Assembly: GCA_033964015.1 (NCBI GenBank)
Contig: CM066923.1
Location: forward strand, 6,561,978 to 6,625,977
Origin: Scolanthus callimorphus
Lineage: Eukaryota > Cnidaria > Anthozoa > Actiniaria > Edwardsiidae
Reading direction: 5' to 3'
DNA: 64,000 nt
Below are positions 22,701 to 34,354 of the stretch, in pieces. The first letter of the stretch is position 1. The number at the start of each line of letters is the position of its first letter. A program made the position numbers and the translations under genes. The notes beneath the pieces are model-generated. The model saw nothing but the letters and a program-made list of their open reading frames with translations. It ran no database searches and had not been told where the DNA came from.

Positions 22701-25700
22701 AAAGCGGCTGTTGTAATACCTGAAATCGAAAAATCAAAATTAACCTAACACCTCTATGAAGGGTGTGACAAGAAAGGGCTGCTGGAGTGCTCTTAAACAA
22801 TACAGAGACAAAAAACGAATGTGTCCTGTTTGCAGAGGAATGAGTTTCTCCTTGCGCGTGCAATGTTCGCTAAAGCTCTTTTCTCTTCCTTTATGAATGT
22901 TCGTGATAGTAAAGGGATTGTTTTGGAGTATACTCGTTGCACGTTCAGAAACAACCACCGCTCCCCGTGCTTCCGCGCGATTGAAGAAACATGTGGCGCT
23001 AATTCAAAACCGTTATTGCAGCTACTTAACCATTATCCTGCAAAATTGCGCAGAACATTGTCTGGTACTTTAAATAAGCCGACGAGGGACGCACTCCCTA
23101 GTTGGCTAAATCAGATATATTCTGCAAAATCGAGCAGAATAATGGTTCTATTATTCAGCACAACGATAGCACAAAAATATTTCCTGAAAAAAATACTTTT
23201 GCGTATTTTTTATGAGCTCAACACATATTTCCCTCAAAGATGGATATCGCAGGATATATGTCATGTATAGGTGAAAGCTATTGGCGTTTCAATGACCATA
23301 TTTGGGCAGTATAAAGAGAGAAACTGAGCTGAGAAACCTGCTACGTGCTAACCATGTGATAGTTGTTTTACTTCAACAGCAAAATTGTTTTTTCTCTCGT
23401 TCGTGATTGGGGCTAGGTGTAATAAGTCTTACTAGGTAACATTGCCATTGGTAACATTGGTGGAGAACCCAGGCGATGACACTTACTTGTTTGTAAACTC
23501 GTCCTTGTGATCTGTTAGCACGATACCGGGTATTTTTTTATCTGACATCAAAAATCTCTGAAATGATGCTGGTGGGAGGGGCTTGCTCTTTTTTGGTGAT
23601 GGATCCTCTATGGTTATGTTGGAAGTGTTAGCTGCTGTTTCTTGTATAACTTTCATTACGTTCATGACCTGGGGGGGAAACATGACTTATATATAAGAGG
23701 CTAGAAGTCGTCATGAGGATGCAGCAATCATACAAACCAGAACATAGAGTGGAGATAAGGTATTAACCTTGTGTGAAAGCTAACGTGCTAATGAAATGGT
23801 CCCATGTGTGCTTCTGAGCGTTAGCCCTAGTAAGCGGAGAAAGAGAAAAAATTCTCTGACCCCCAGAACATAATTCGTCAGCGACGAAAAGTGTTAAACG
23901 TTTTACTTTTTTTGACAACGCGATGCAACTTTTTCAATGCATTTTCAGCGACGTTTAACGTTGTTCAATGCATGTTTAACGTGCATTAATCACTGAAAGC
24001 GTAACTTCCGGAAATGTTGAATCATGTTCACCACATGGTGAATAATTGAGCTCGAATGGGCTCTGAGTCAATAGCCCATGAGCCCGAAGGCCGAATGGGC
24101 TATTGACTCAGAGGCCATGAGGGCGAGAGGAATAATTGTTGTAGTCAAATCACTAGTATACCAATTTGTATAGCTAAAAACGTTTTCTGGTCTGGTCATT
24201 TGCCATTTTCTGGCTTTCATATCGGCACTAGTTTGCTAGTAGTAGGCTATATAACTTATAGCTTACTAGTAGCTCAACCAATCAGAACGCAGCATTGACA
24301 ATAGACCACTAGTGTGATTTGACTAATGTTCAATAGACCAAATCGGCTAACGGAGTTTACATCTTGTTGCCACCCAATTCAGATTATGTGATGATTCCTT
24401 TAAGCTTTAAAGTTTTAAAATGCCTCATGTAAATGAGCGGCGGCCACTGTGAAAGTTGTGTATGAAAATCAGATTGGCTCTTATCACAAGGTTCCTTATC
24501 AATACCTCTTTATCAACATCAGCATCTTTCCTGGAAAGTGGGTCCGTATGAGCCCAAAGGGTGCCATCCCTAGTCCTACTTGGTTAAGCTCTATGAAATA
24601 CTTGATGTTGTTCAAGTTGATAGTAAAATTCTTATCCTTTTTCCCATTATCATCAGGAACCTATAACAGAAGTCAAGCATCATTTAGTGTCCCAGACATT
24701 GATGTGACTTTTAGTCAGTCGATGGCATAGTTATTGCTGATAATACACCTATTTCAGAAAGGTTGCACTGTCACAACTGCCTATCATCACATGTGGTGCA
24801 TCATGGGAGCAAATAGATATACCAAAACAGAATCATGGACAATGGCTTTTACAATGAAGGGCCATAGTTTATCATCCTGCTTATGCCAAATGATTCTACA
24901 ATATAATATATTGCTCGCTAGAAATTTTGCACTCGGTTAACAAAAGCATTTCATTCTCTTGGTTTCTCCATGACATACCATGGCTATAACAGACAGTATG
25001 ACGGTGCAACCTTCCTGAAATAGGTGTGAAATGGGTGATTGCATTTTTGAACTAAAACCCTCCCTGGAATTTCCACTCATGATACAGACCCCCTCCCCTG
25101 AAATTTCCAGCCTTATAATGGACCCCTCCTCTGGAATTTCAATTTTTGTCTGGCAAAATACCCCTGGAAAATCTATTTTGGGATAAAATGTCCCTGGAAA
25201 GTAATCTCTTTTACCCCTCCCCCTTGGAATTTCCAAGCGCCAGACACACACCCTCACATGGAATTTCCAAGGTCCTCCCCCCAGCAGAAAACTTATTACA
25301 TGGTAGCAAACCAGTTACAAACTGGTTTGCACAGGTCATATTTTCATCACCCCTGAAGCCTCAGAAAAGTACAACTGCTATTAACAACTGCTATTAACTT
25401 GTCAATTATCTGCAGGAAAATTATGGCAATCATTCAATGAGACATGCATATACCTTCCATGGGTTTGTTGGAAATTGCTCCTTCTCCATTTCATAAACCA
25501 TACGAGATGAACCAATATAGTCCCAGCTTTCCTGCAAGACCAGTGAGGATACTCTTTTAATGAGCACAAGAAGCAACAGTAAAAACTGATGATTTACATG
25601 TACTATGTAAGACAGTCAACATTATCGCATAGCCAATGATCTTACCCCATTGAAGAGAATAAACATAATTGGGTTTTCTGGCTCTGGAAGGGCTCCCTAA

Positions 25701-26594
25701 AAAATAGCGAAGAAACACAAAGTGTTCAGCTGCATATTTTAGCAAATGGAAGGAAGTAACACAAAACATCAAATTCAAAATAGCATGACCTGGTATGCTT
25801 TCAATTATATCTTATAACCATGTTTATAATAACAGTCTCTCTTACATCTCTCTTGGCTTTACCAAGTGCATGAGCTACAGCTAATAAAGATAGAACTCCA
25901 GAGACGTCATTATCAGCACCAGGAATCAAGTCATGGAAAAAGGAACTAGAATCAAGCTGAAAGATATCAGAAGACAATTCAGTGTTACTAAAAGACACTG
26001 CCTGTTTGTTTGCTTAAGCTTGTTTCTCTGTCTGTCTGCTTGTGGTGGATTGCTTGCTTGCCTGTTTATTTATTCATTTGTCTGTTTGCTTGTTTTTCTG
26101 TCTTCTGTCTGTTTATGGTTGATGTTTGCTTGTTTGCCTGTTTGCTTGTTAGTTTGTTTTTTTGTCTGTTTTTCTGTCTGTCTGTCTGCTTGCTTGCTTG
26201 CCTGTTTGTTTGCTTCTGTTTGTTTGTTTCTCTGTCTGTATGTCTATGTGTTTGCTTGCTTGCTTCTCTGATTGTCTGTTAGGTTTGTTTGTACATAGTA
26301 TGATCTAGCTTAGGTAGCAGGTTTTCCAGATCACCAGACAGCATGCTTTACACCATGTCAACAGAATGCATCTCAAAATACTGCAGGATTCACAGGACTG
26401 AAACTATTGTGCTTGCTGCTTGTGGTTAGGATAAATTGGGAGCGCGGTTGGCTCAGTGTTACGGCGCTGGGTCTCTCACCACTGTGGTCCGGGTTCGACT
26501 CCTGGTCGGGACAGAGGAAATATTCTTTCTGTTCTGGTCTCAGTCGAAATGGGTTCATATTGTGGGTTGAACATTGTTCTACTGTGTTTCACAC

Positions 26595-26628
<34 letters not shown>

Positions 26629-29600
26629 CGCCTTTCTACTCTACTCAATATCAGGGGGACTGTTAAAGAACCACTGGGGACGTAATAAACCCTCTGGCAG
26701 TGACCACCCTCAGTGTCTGTGCTTATGACCACTTGGCTGCCAGTGGCGCTGTTGAGACCCAGCGCAGTTCAGTTTACGAGCTGGGTAGCCAGTCTCAAAC
26801 ATTTACATTATTTTTGGGCTTGAGTAAAACTCACTGTCAACTCTAACATTCTCACATACCTTTGCTGCAACAACTACAAGCTCTCTCTTCCTGGGAGTCC
26901 TTGAGAGAGGGTACAGGGTACCCCAAATGTTCAGGTCGCCAAGTGGGTCACAGAACATATCTATAACAACACAAGAAGTAATGGTCTCTTGATGCCCGTC
27001 CACCCTCATTCTGATGTATTTTCCCATACATTTCTTGTAAAAAAAAATCATATCTCAGCCAGGATTCAAGCAATCTTCACCAAACTTTGCAGTTTTACTA
27101 AACGGATGTGTAGAATTGAAAACTAGAATCCATTTTCTGATAACTAATATATATTATTAATCAATATTGCGTGATAAAGGCCTATTGAACCCTCCCCCTG
27201 AGATGATGCCTATCCACAGGGCTTACTTGGAGTTGGGTTTGGTATATAGGTCTTTCTCATGCATGTTGGTGTGTCTTTTGCTGCAAACATGAAGTCCTTG
27301 AGCTGAACAGAGCAAAGTGGGTAATCTGGAATTCTGCCATTTATTGGTGCATTCCAATCCAGATAGCACTAAAGTAGGCAAATAAAGGACAAATAAGTGT
27401 GTTAAGACAATAATAAAATGAGATTTTTTATGCCTATGTGCCATTGACTGTATTAAATTTTATGTTTCTAGAAAATGTAGCTTCATTTTGCTCCCTCAAA
27501 CGCCTATGACTAGCTTAACTTGACTATGACCTTGGAATTGCTTAATACCCAAACCCAAAGGCGATGGCAGCTTTATAATCGGGCAAACCTCAACATGTCT
27601 GTACTTGCCCGCTATCATAGCCATCCTATGTCACACTCGTGGCTGTACCTGACCTGTAGCGCAGTATCATGCGCAAAAAAAACATGGCCCAAACCTTTGC
27701 ATTTGCCTGATATCATAGGAACCCTGTAGCACACTCGTGACTATACTGGACTATATTTCATGTCACATGCAAAAAATACAAGCAACCCCCCTGATCGGAC
27801 ATCGACATGACATGGAAGGATGGAAGGAACCCAAGGCGAAAAGCAAGATTAGTTTTGCTCTCCCCTCGCTGCGCTCGCTCTGAGCAATTAATGGGCCTTA
27901 GTTTAGAAGTTCAGTTTAATGTTGCTTACACAGTTTCTTACGATTTTCTGAACTTGACAACTTGACTTGGTTCTAGAAATGCAGGTCTGTCTAGCTGTTT
28001 CATGGTACAAGCACTTAACATACATGTAAAGGGCACGGCGATACAACAAATAATTCACTTCCCTGTTTCTAAGACAACAATGAAAGTGTTTATCTAAGCA
28101 TAATTTATAGTTTATGGCCACCTTTCTGAAAATTGAATAATGGGGTGATACTAACCTTAACAAGAAGATCAACTTCTGTTTTGTTATACAACGCAAATAT
28201 GGGAATACCAAAATACATGAATGACATGCCATTGCCCTGAAGAAGAGAGAGAAAGGGACCAACAGTATTATTGTCAATCTATCTCTGTGTCACCTTGTTT
28301 TTTTTTAGCTGATCTGCCCTCTGTCTGTCTGCTGCAGGGTCAAGTCCTGGAATTTTCACACCATCTGGGTACATCAATAAATATGTTTTTCTTTTTGCAT
28401 GCAAAGCACGGCAGGATTTTGAAAATCAAGTTACAAGATTATTGAACAGGCCTTTTTCAGAGACAATGTAATGGAGTCACTGAAACAATAGAAGGGGGTC
28501 AGCTTCACCATGTACTTGCTTGGTTACTTGCTTTAGAAAGTTTTTTTGCATACTCTCGTCCTCCTCCCTCCACTGGGTAAGTATAATAAAATTCAACTGA
28601 GAAACTATTCTCATACCCAGAGCTCCCCGGCTTGTCTCTTCACAGGGGAGGCTCACGGGACATCCATTTGAGGGTCTTCACTGATTGGCTGATTTTGAAC
28701 GTGCATGTGCGTATTAAAGTTGTTTCCCTCAACTGCTTTGTATCAAATCTCTCTCATGCCTCAATGGCTATCACCAGAGCCTCCCCCATGAGGTGACGAG
28801 CCAGGGAGCTCTGGGTTCGAGAATGCTGAGAAACCACCAACCCTCCATCATATATTATTGACATCAAATCCTTACCCGTGGATTCCACATCTGTTTCTTA
28901 CACCCTTTGTATTCCTCCTCTTTGCTATACATTCCTAAAAAATGAAACATTTTAATTTTATATATCTTTTCATGTTAGGTAAATGATTGTATAACTTTTT
29001 AGGCAGCCTCCTAACACTCACCATGCGATTCGCTAGGGCATGTAGAATCTGGAGAAAAACCTAAAAACAAACAAAAGATATTAAACACTAATATTGAAAA
29101 GAAAAATATATATCTTACACTGTACATGCCCAGATTTAGCATTATTTTAACAGCTGCCCCCCTTCGGTATGTAAATGTGAAAGGTAAGAGTGAAATATTG
29201 TACCCACTACAACAACCCTGGTATTTGCTGTGGGAAATACAATCCTGTTATTGTTAGGAGTGTGTTAAAGACCATTTTAGGAGGGAGGAATCATGCTCCC
29301 TATCAGACAGATGTAGACATAGAAATAGACATTATGGGCATAGACATTATAGAGATAGACATAGACATACCTCTAGACATGGACATTATAGACATAGACA
29401 TTATAGACATAGACATTATAGACATAGACATTATAGACATAGACATTAAAGACATATACATTATAGACAGACATTATAGACATAGACATATAGACATAGA
29501 CATTATAGACATAGACATTATAGACATAGACATTATAGACATAGACATTATTGACATATACATTATAGACATAGACATTATAGACATAGACATTATTGAC

Positions 29601-31783
29601 AAATACATTATAGACATAGACATTATAGACATAGATGTAGTGTATCAGGAAGCCTGGTAACTAGTTTGTTACTGCGCATGTGTGAGTTGTGCAATACCAT
29701 GTGTGCCATGCAAGTTTGTACAATGCTTGTTTATGAGTAAAAGATCATTGTTTTATAGCAAGTTTGAGACCCTGAGTCGATATTACAATAGACAATGACA
29801 TAGACAGACAGACAAGCAGACAGACATGGTAAGAGACCCCTCCCTTCACTACCTTCTTCTGGATGATCTCCATGATGGTCATCAGTAAACATCACTAATG
29901 CTCCATTGATGATATCCTTCTCAAGAAGTTCTCGAATAACAGACCTGAAGAAGGATATGACTTTATGATATGACTTAATGATTTATGAGGATATGAATTA
30001 CATTGGTAACCATCAATAATATCAAGGAAGGGGACTGGCAACTGGCAACTACAGAATGATATTCTATGAATTTCCTTCCTCATATGAGCACCGAGATTTA
30101 GTGGGGTGCCCCTAAAACCGTTATTATCATTATTATTAAACACAAAAAATGTTTAGTAAGAGCACAAAGTGGAGCAGTAGTAAGGATGGAAAGCTTATGG
30201 GTCACTTACTCTTTAAACATTTCTGCTGTCAGTAATGGAATATAAGGTTTATGTGTACCAGACGTAAGAAGCCAGTCCACATCACTTTGATTCTTGATGA
30301 CATGTACAACCCCAACATGACCGCCTATGCTGGCTGAGAAGAAAAGAAACATACATAAAAATGAAGTTGGTTACTCTTTATAAGGACTTCAAAAGATCAG
30401 TCAGTGCGTAGGATTGGTAATTACTCCTATTTTTGAACTGTTTTTTATGTGGCCTCATATTAATTTTGCACACAACAAAAGCTGGTTGCCAAGGCACACA
30501 TAAAATGTTCCTGCTGCAAGCCAGAAACATCTTAAGTATATTTTCAAGGCACATCAGCATGGTATTTCCCCATATGTTTCCCAGTTTAGCTACTTGTGGA
30601 AATGTTGCAGGAAACAAGGTTGCCTGTTACATGTGCCCTAATTTATTAAGCTTCAGCAATAGACAAATTCACCTATAAGGTATTGCATATTGGTGAACAT
30701 TTGGTGAACAAAGAATAAAGACTCCTGCACACACTTCAGGCTTCGTTGTGGCAGTTGTGGGAAGCGATAGCAGAGACAGAAGCATAAGAGTCTTTATTTC
30801 CCATAAAAAAAACAGCATGACATGAGTGGAAGCATAAGTGGAAGAAAAACAGAAGATTCTGATAATCCTACATATGCTTATGTTTATGTTGCATGAAAAC
30901 CACAGCAACGCAAGCAGACGTAAGCATATTCGTAGAGCATAAATTAGTTGAAAGAGAATGGGAATGGGAATTAGATTACACTCTGCGTATGTATACAACC
31001 TTATGCTTCCATCTCCACTTTGTTGTGTATGTGGGGAATCAAAGGAATGATGTTGTCTACTATTTTATTGAGAATTTAATGTAACCACTTCAATTCACTC
31101 GTGAATCTCAGTATACCCAAAACTCTTGGTAACCACACTCGCACACAGGGTACCCAACATATATAACAAGCTTATGCTTCTGTCGCTCGTGAAAACCAAC
31201 CTTTAGAAGGTTTGACTGGCAGAACAGAGAAAGTAAAATCAAACCATGTTTTGAACATTCCCAGCGTGAAACAATCGTTTTGGCTTAGCCATGGTTCTGT
31301 AAATCACTTACATGTACAACCTATTTGATGTGTAGCATTTGTCAACAGGACACAGGGAGCAACACTTAATAGGTCTTGATATATTAACTTTGCTACTTCA
31401 TCACTTTGAACTAAAAGGACAAAACATAGATATAACAGTGTTCAATATGTCAAAACAACCATACAGAAAGATTTGATATTTCTATGACATTATCTTCAAA
31501 TGAATGTCAAAGCATGAGAGATCTTTGAAGATTAACTTCTTTACTTAAGCTAATAGAACACAACATTCATCAAAATCACTGAAAATCAATGTTTCTTCTT
31601 TGATGTTGAGTCAACCGGAATAACGTTTCATTCGGCATTCTGGGCATCGCTGTGTCCCAAAACCATTACAATACTTATCTTCAAAAAGAAGAGGCTATAC
31701 AAAGTGAAGAACTTACCTCTACAAGACAACAAGACAGTGAATAACGAAATAAAAATATTTCTCGCCATGTTCTTGGCGGCCAT
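16776..31783 (-). CDS. NCSTN: Nicastrin, gamma-secretase subunit
   Basis: Twenty-one exons: 31717-31783, 31312-31410, 30210-30333, 29853-29944, 29022-29060, 28876-28934, 28156-28236, 27227-27368, 26860-26960, 25846-25956, 25646-25696, 25454-25531, 24506-24660, 23487-23668, 22626-22719, 21183-21281, 20432-20519, 19023-19159, 17792-17943, 17404-17458, 16776-16898. With one missing base restored in exon 13 they encode 709 aa, the same length as human nicastrin. Nicastrin is the large glycosylated ectodomain of gamma-secretase, which gates substrates such as Notch and APP. Exon 1 gives a signal peptide. APCVLLTNATHQIGC, the ESWDYIGSSRMVYEMEK block (Glu323 and DYIGS at 326-330) and SPAFELKDYTSTKYSTWAES are family hallmarks; one membrane helix (ASGIVITIFSFVLVFFI) and a short tail close the protein. 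Exon 13 is 155 nt where phase needs 156; the frame slips near 24570-24576, after IELNQVG and before LWAHTDP. It is divergent from XRCC2 and shares its promoter interval. Confidence 0.95.
18039..18245. mobile_element. TTAA-flanked MITE (AGAGCCTGTGTCAGCC)
   Basis: It starts AGAGCCTGTGTCAGCC and ends GGCTGACACGGGCTCT, inverted repeats with one mismatch. TTAA lies on both sides (18035-18038, 18246-18249), the duplication typical of piggyBac elements; the superfamily is inferred from that alone. It lies in an NCSTN intron. Confidence 0.75.
18259..18370. mobile_element. Truncated CAGGGGCGTAGCC MITE
   Basis: It begins CAGGGGCGTAGCCAG and runs through TTTTCCCATACATTTACTG as in 8303-8440, but no matching right end was found. 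Confidence 0.6.
18669..18894. mobile_element. TTAA-flanked MITE, inverted relative to 18039
   Basis: Same family as 18039-18245 in opposite orientation, with TTAA at 18665-18668 and 18895-18898. The two copies, about 420 bp apart, could form a long snap-back structure in the NCSTN pre-mRNA. Confidence 0.75.
19379..19546. repeat. Three-copy tandem repeat in NCSTN intron
   Basis: The block TTTCGTGGAACATTCTCACA followed by GGGTTTTCGAGAATGCTTCCGCC occurs three times in a row, with a CAGGCTCGTTGCT spacer after copies 2 and 3. The copies differ by a few bases. Confidence 0.8.
21427..21657. mobile_element. Third copy of the AGAGCCTGTGTCAGCC MITE
   Basis: Closely similar to 18039-18245. TTAA at 21658-21661 is intact on the right; the left flank reads TCAA, probably by mutation. 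It lies in an NCSTN intron. Confidence 0.7.
21716..21853. mobile_element. Uninterrupted GGCCGGTTCCT MITE
   Basis: The 138-bp element begins GGGGCCGGTTCCTGAAAGG and ends CCTTCTAGGAACCGGCTCC. It gives the empty-site version of the middle element at 1071-1417. Confidence 0.7.
22454..22575. mobile_element. TTAA-flanked MITE (AGGCCCATCACCAAC)
   Basis: The ends AGGCCCATCACCAAC and GTTGGTGATGGGCCT are perfect 15-bp inverted repeats, flanked by TTAA at 22450-22453 and 22576-22579. It lies just downstream of the NCSTN exon at 22626-22719. piggyBac-type by duplication only. Confidence 0.75.
24142..24325. mobile_element. Putative MITE with GTCAAATCACTAGT ends
   Basis: GTAGTCAAATCACTAGT at the left mirrors ACTAGTGTGATTTGAC at the right. 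Just to its left (24055-24120) is a second inverted pair around ATGGGCTCTGAGTCAATAGC. Limits are approximate; intronic in NCSTN. Confidence 0.45.
26005..26290. repeat. TTTG/CTGT low-complexity tract
   Basis: Degenerate TTTGCTTG, CTGTCTGT and TTTGTTTG units fill about 280 bp of an NCSTN intron. Cysteine/leucine-rich open frames here are artefacts of the repeat. Confidence 0.75.
26436..26775 (+). mobile_element. tRNA-derived SINE
   Basis: The head resembles a tRNA: an A-box-like TGGCTCAGTGTTACGG followed by a B box GGTTCGACTCC, the internal RNA polymerase III promoter. The body holds TTCGGATGAGACAATAAACC, a block I recall from SINEs of several aquatic animals, then GTTAAAGAACCA and CCCTCTGGCAG. 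No functional tRNA can be folded across the whole head. Fragments of related sequence (TTCTTTAACGTCCCTCTGG) occur near 40580 and 62420. Inserted in an NCSTN intron opposite to the gene. Confidence 0.7.
28606..28825. mobile_element. MULE-type MITE with 9-bp TSD
   Basis: The 220-bp element runs from TATTCTCATACCCAGAGCTCC to AGCTCTGGGTTCGAGAATG. Perfect 9-bp direct repeats CTGAGAAAC lie at 28597-28605 and 28826-28834. A 9-bp duplication is typical of Mutator-like elements. The family recurs at 45820-46040 and partly at 5514 and 37935. It lies in an NCSTN intron. Confidence 0.8.
29310..29635. repeat. 15-bp minisatellite (GACATAGACATTATA)
   Basis: About twenty copies of the unit GACATAGACATTATA, with some variants (TTGACATATAC, deletions), in the NCSTN intron between exons 4 and 5. 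The open frame rich in Asp-Ile across it is a repeat artefact. Confidence 0.9.
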
Positions 31784-32080
31784 TTTAGAATATCTTTCCC
31801 GTGAGCCTTTGAGGTGAGATCACTGCCCATTTTGTATTTCCGGTGTCTTACACTTCCGGTATGAAGACGACGACGATATACATATAAATGTTTTCATGGT
31901 TTTCATAAAATGTTTTCTCTGGATTTGACACGCATTTCAACAGCACTTGATCATTTTACACAGAAAACACTTTAAGATTCTAACATAAAAAAAAGAAAGA
32001 AAAAATATACGCGACAACTTACGTCGCCTGCGCTTCCCAATATTCATTCCCAGCGGCTGTTCCCATTAGAGCAATCCAAG
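31784..32080. promoter_or_regulatory. Head-to-head NCSTN/XRCC2 promoter interval
   Basis: Only 297 bp separate the two start codons, which point apart, so both genes are probably driven from one bidirectional promoter. Two tandem ETS-type motifs, ATTTCCGGT (31836-31844) and ACTTCCGGT (31852-31860), lie near the NCSTN side. No TATA box is placed convincingly. Shared control is inferred from the layout. Confidence 0.65.
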
Positions 32081-32088
32081 ATGGCGGC
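32077..32088 (+). promoter_or_regulatory. TISU/YY1-type start element at XRCC2
   Basis: CAAGATGGCGGC spans the XRCC2 ATG and fits the TISU consensus SAASATGGCGGC exactly. In mammals this element binds YY1 and directs scanning-free translation from very short 5' UTRs. Function here is inferred. Confidence 0.65.
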
Positions 32089-33201
32089 CGAAACAGCGGC
32101 TCAGGTAAATAATGCACAGTTTCGCGTGTTTTGAGAAATTGGCGCCAAAAAATGCATTTACTTCCTTTCATTCAAGAAGCTTATTATTGTAAAGATATTT
32201 TGTGAAAAATTTAGTTCAGAAATTAGTAGCATAGGTATCCTCTTAGTCTTTAGACATAAGTTTGTGTTTCATCTCTTCTCATCTTTTCTTGTTCCTTTGC
32301 ACAGCTTTTCTCAAGGCTTGGCTGCAAACAGTCCCTGGATGGCCTCGACAGTAATCTATTTGCCGACTTACCACAAGGAATTCAAGGAGGCGACATAATA
32401 GAATTTTATGGAAAAGAGGGTTGCGGGAAAACTGAAACGTTGCTTCACTTGATTGCAAATTGCATTCTTCCAAAATATTGGAGAAACTTGCACTTGGGTG
32501 GAAGAGGTGTGAGTGTTATATTTATTGATACAGACTATCATTTCCAATTATTACGGTTGATATCAGTATTGGAACACAGAATTAAAGTGGCTCATCAGGA
32601 TTCAAGGAAGACTGGACAGGATACTACAAATAATTTAGGGGATGAAAATATGGAAACGAATAATAATTCAAGTAGTTCAGAAAGCCTAGACTCTGAACCT
32701 CTCATTAAGGAATGCCTTAACCACTTATTTATTTCACGCTGCAACAGCAGTATAGAGTTACTTGCCACAGCATTATCACTGGAGCAACTAATTTTGGCTA
32801 AGCCAGAAGTGTGTGTCCTAATGTTGGACAGTTTGAGTGCTTTTTACTGGGTAGACAGAAACGCTGGAGGGGAAAGCTTGCATGACCAAGAAGAAAATCT
32901 GAGGAAAATTGTTGATGCCCTCTCAAAATATGCAAAAGAAAACCATATGGTGGTTATTGCAACTAAGCAGTCTATTTTCAGCAGTAAAACAGGACAAAGG
33001 GAAGCTTCAGCAAATCAAGAGTATTTATGTAAATCTTGGCAACAGGCTGTGAAATACAAGTATTTATTTGACTGCCAGATGGAGTATAATAGTAAATTAT
33101 CACAGTTTCAGTCAATCTTTCATGTAAGAAGAACTTATCCTAGAAGTGAAAAATACCAGAGATTTCTTGTTCAGGAACATGGTATTCAGTTTCTTAGTTG
33201 A
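32081..33201 (+). CDS. XRCC2: XRCC2, RAD51 paralogue
   Basis: Two exons, 32081-32104 and 32305-33201, joined in phase 0 (CAG|gtaaat ... ttgcacag|CTT), encode 306 aa (human 280). XRCC2 is part of the BCDX2 complex of RAD51 paralogues that supports RAD51 filament formation in homologous recombination. The Walker A loop GKEGCGKT is at residues 44-51; SNLFADLPQGIQGGDIIEFY precedes it; VIFIDTDYHFQLLRL and the Walker B region VCVLMLDSLSAFYW (Asp183) match the family, as does YLCKSWQQAVKYK. A low-complexity insert rich in Asn and Ser (about residues 120-135) accounts for much of the extra length. The start codon is set by the TISU-like context. An AATAAA at 33219-33224 lies 18 nt after the stop. It is divergent from NCSTN and convergent with SDHC. 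Confidence 0.95.
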
Positions 33202-34354
33202 TAACTTGCAAACATTTTAATAAAGATATTTAAACACTTGGAAATACTTTTTATTTGAAGATACTGTGAAATGTTGTTTATTTAAAGGACCCCAAAATGT
33301 CAAGTAGCCTGCACAAAGGCATGTTTTTTTATCACTGAAAAACCTTCAGAGCTTGAAGTGGCGGATCATGATACCTCAGGAATTTTTTGGCATCTTGGAA
33401 TTTCACTCTCTGGTTTAAATTGTGAATCCATGGCTCATTTTCTAAAATCTTCTAAGTCTTGACACCTCAGCAAACACAAGGTCTACCATTTGCTGCCCAC
33501 AAATGCAAGACTTACAAAACTTGTGTGGCATGCACAAAACCAAGCATGTTAGTTAGTCTGTGTAGGGCATGGCTCTTTTGGACTCCTTCACATGAAGAGT
33601 AATCCCCAAAAAGCTAGGGAAGGGTTACCCTGTTCTTGTGCTTCATGTTACCAAGTGCAGCTATGAGTCTTGTCAAAGACATAGTAGTATGTTCCCTTCC
33701 AATAAAAGCTGATGAACTCACAACATGGTCATTTTGGACAACTCAACTCATTGTTTTGCATATCCACCACATATATTCCTTTTACTTCCAGCTGATCTCA
33801 ACCCGTGGTGTGCCAAGGATTGTTTGTCAAAACATTGATGGATACCCAAATTTTCCTAGTTTTGTGAAAAAAGTGGTGTAACAAAATCAGAAAAACTTGA
33901 ATTCTTCAACATATATCTTTTTATTTATTTAGCAAATTATTAAGTTTGTACAGTCACAATGACAACTTTTTCAAAGCTAAAGCCTAGCAGCACCATTGTC
34001 AACAGATAAAACTGGACAGGGGTAAGATATATTGAAAGATCTTGTATCTGCTTCTAACTAAAGCAACTTTACTTTCAATTAAATACTGAAGTGGATTTTA
34101 TAAGTCGAGCAAATTACCATACTAATCAGTAGTGATACTGATGATACATTTCAGAACTGGAAACATTTTTTTACCAGACATATCTGATTTTGACCAGCAA
34201 TAATTTTCAGCTCTGCATTTAAAAATCTTATTGATGCTAGTCAACAAATCCACCTCCTAAATTTCATATTTGATTTACTCTTGTTTAGAAGGTTTACCAT
34301 ACTGGATGCTGCAACATTTATCTTGTACATGCAGATTATACCTAAACTAAGACT
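33202..34354. other. Convergent intergenic region XRCC2/SDHC
   Basis: Holds the XRCC2 poly(A) signal (AATAAA 33219-33224) and probably the SDHC 3' UTR, with TTTATTTATTT near 33918-33930 as a likely minus-strand AATAAA. No other gene is supported. Confidence 0.5.

Noticed and set aside
24506..24600. Reading the NCSTN exon 13 straight through in its first frame, or ending it at CAA|GTAGGA
   Set aside because: Both would drop the conserved LWAHTDP block and the first runs to a stop; the LWAHTDP frame ends in a good donor in the correct phase.
26436..26512. Possible functional tRNA gene
   Set aside because: The A and B boxes are present but the acceptor and anticodon arms do not pair well, and a SINE body follows.
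29190..29660. 156-codon Asp-Ile-rich open frame
   Set aside because: Explained by the 15-bp minisatellite within an NCSTN intron.
32440..33201. XRCC2 starting at the long open frame's first codon (32440)
   Set aside because: That would omit Walker A; the frame extends upstream to 32305 and joins a short first exon with a strong start context.
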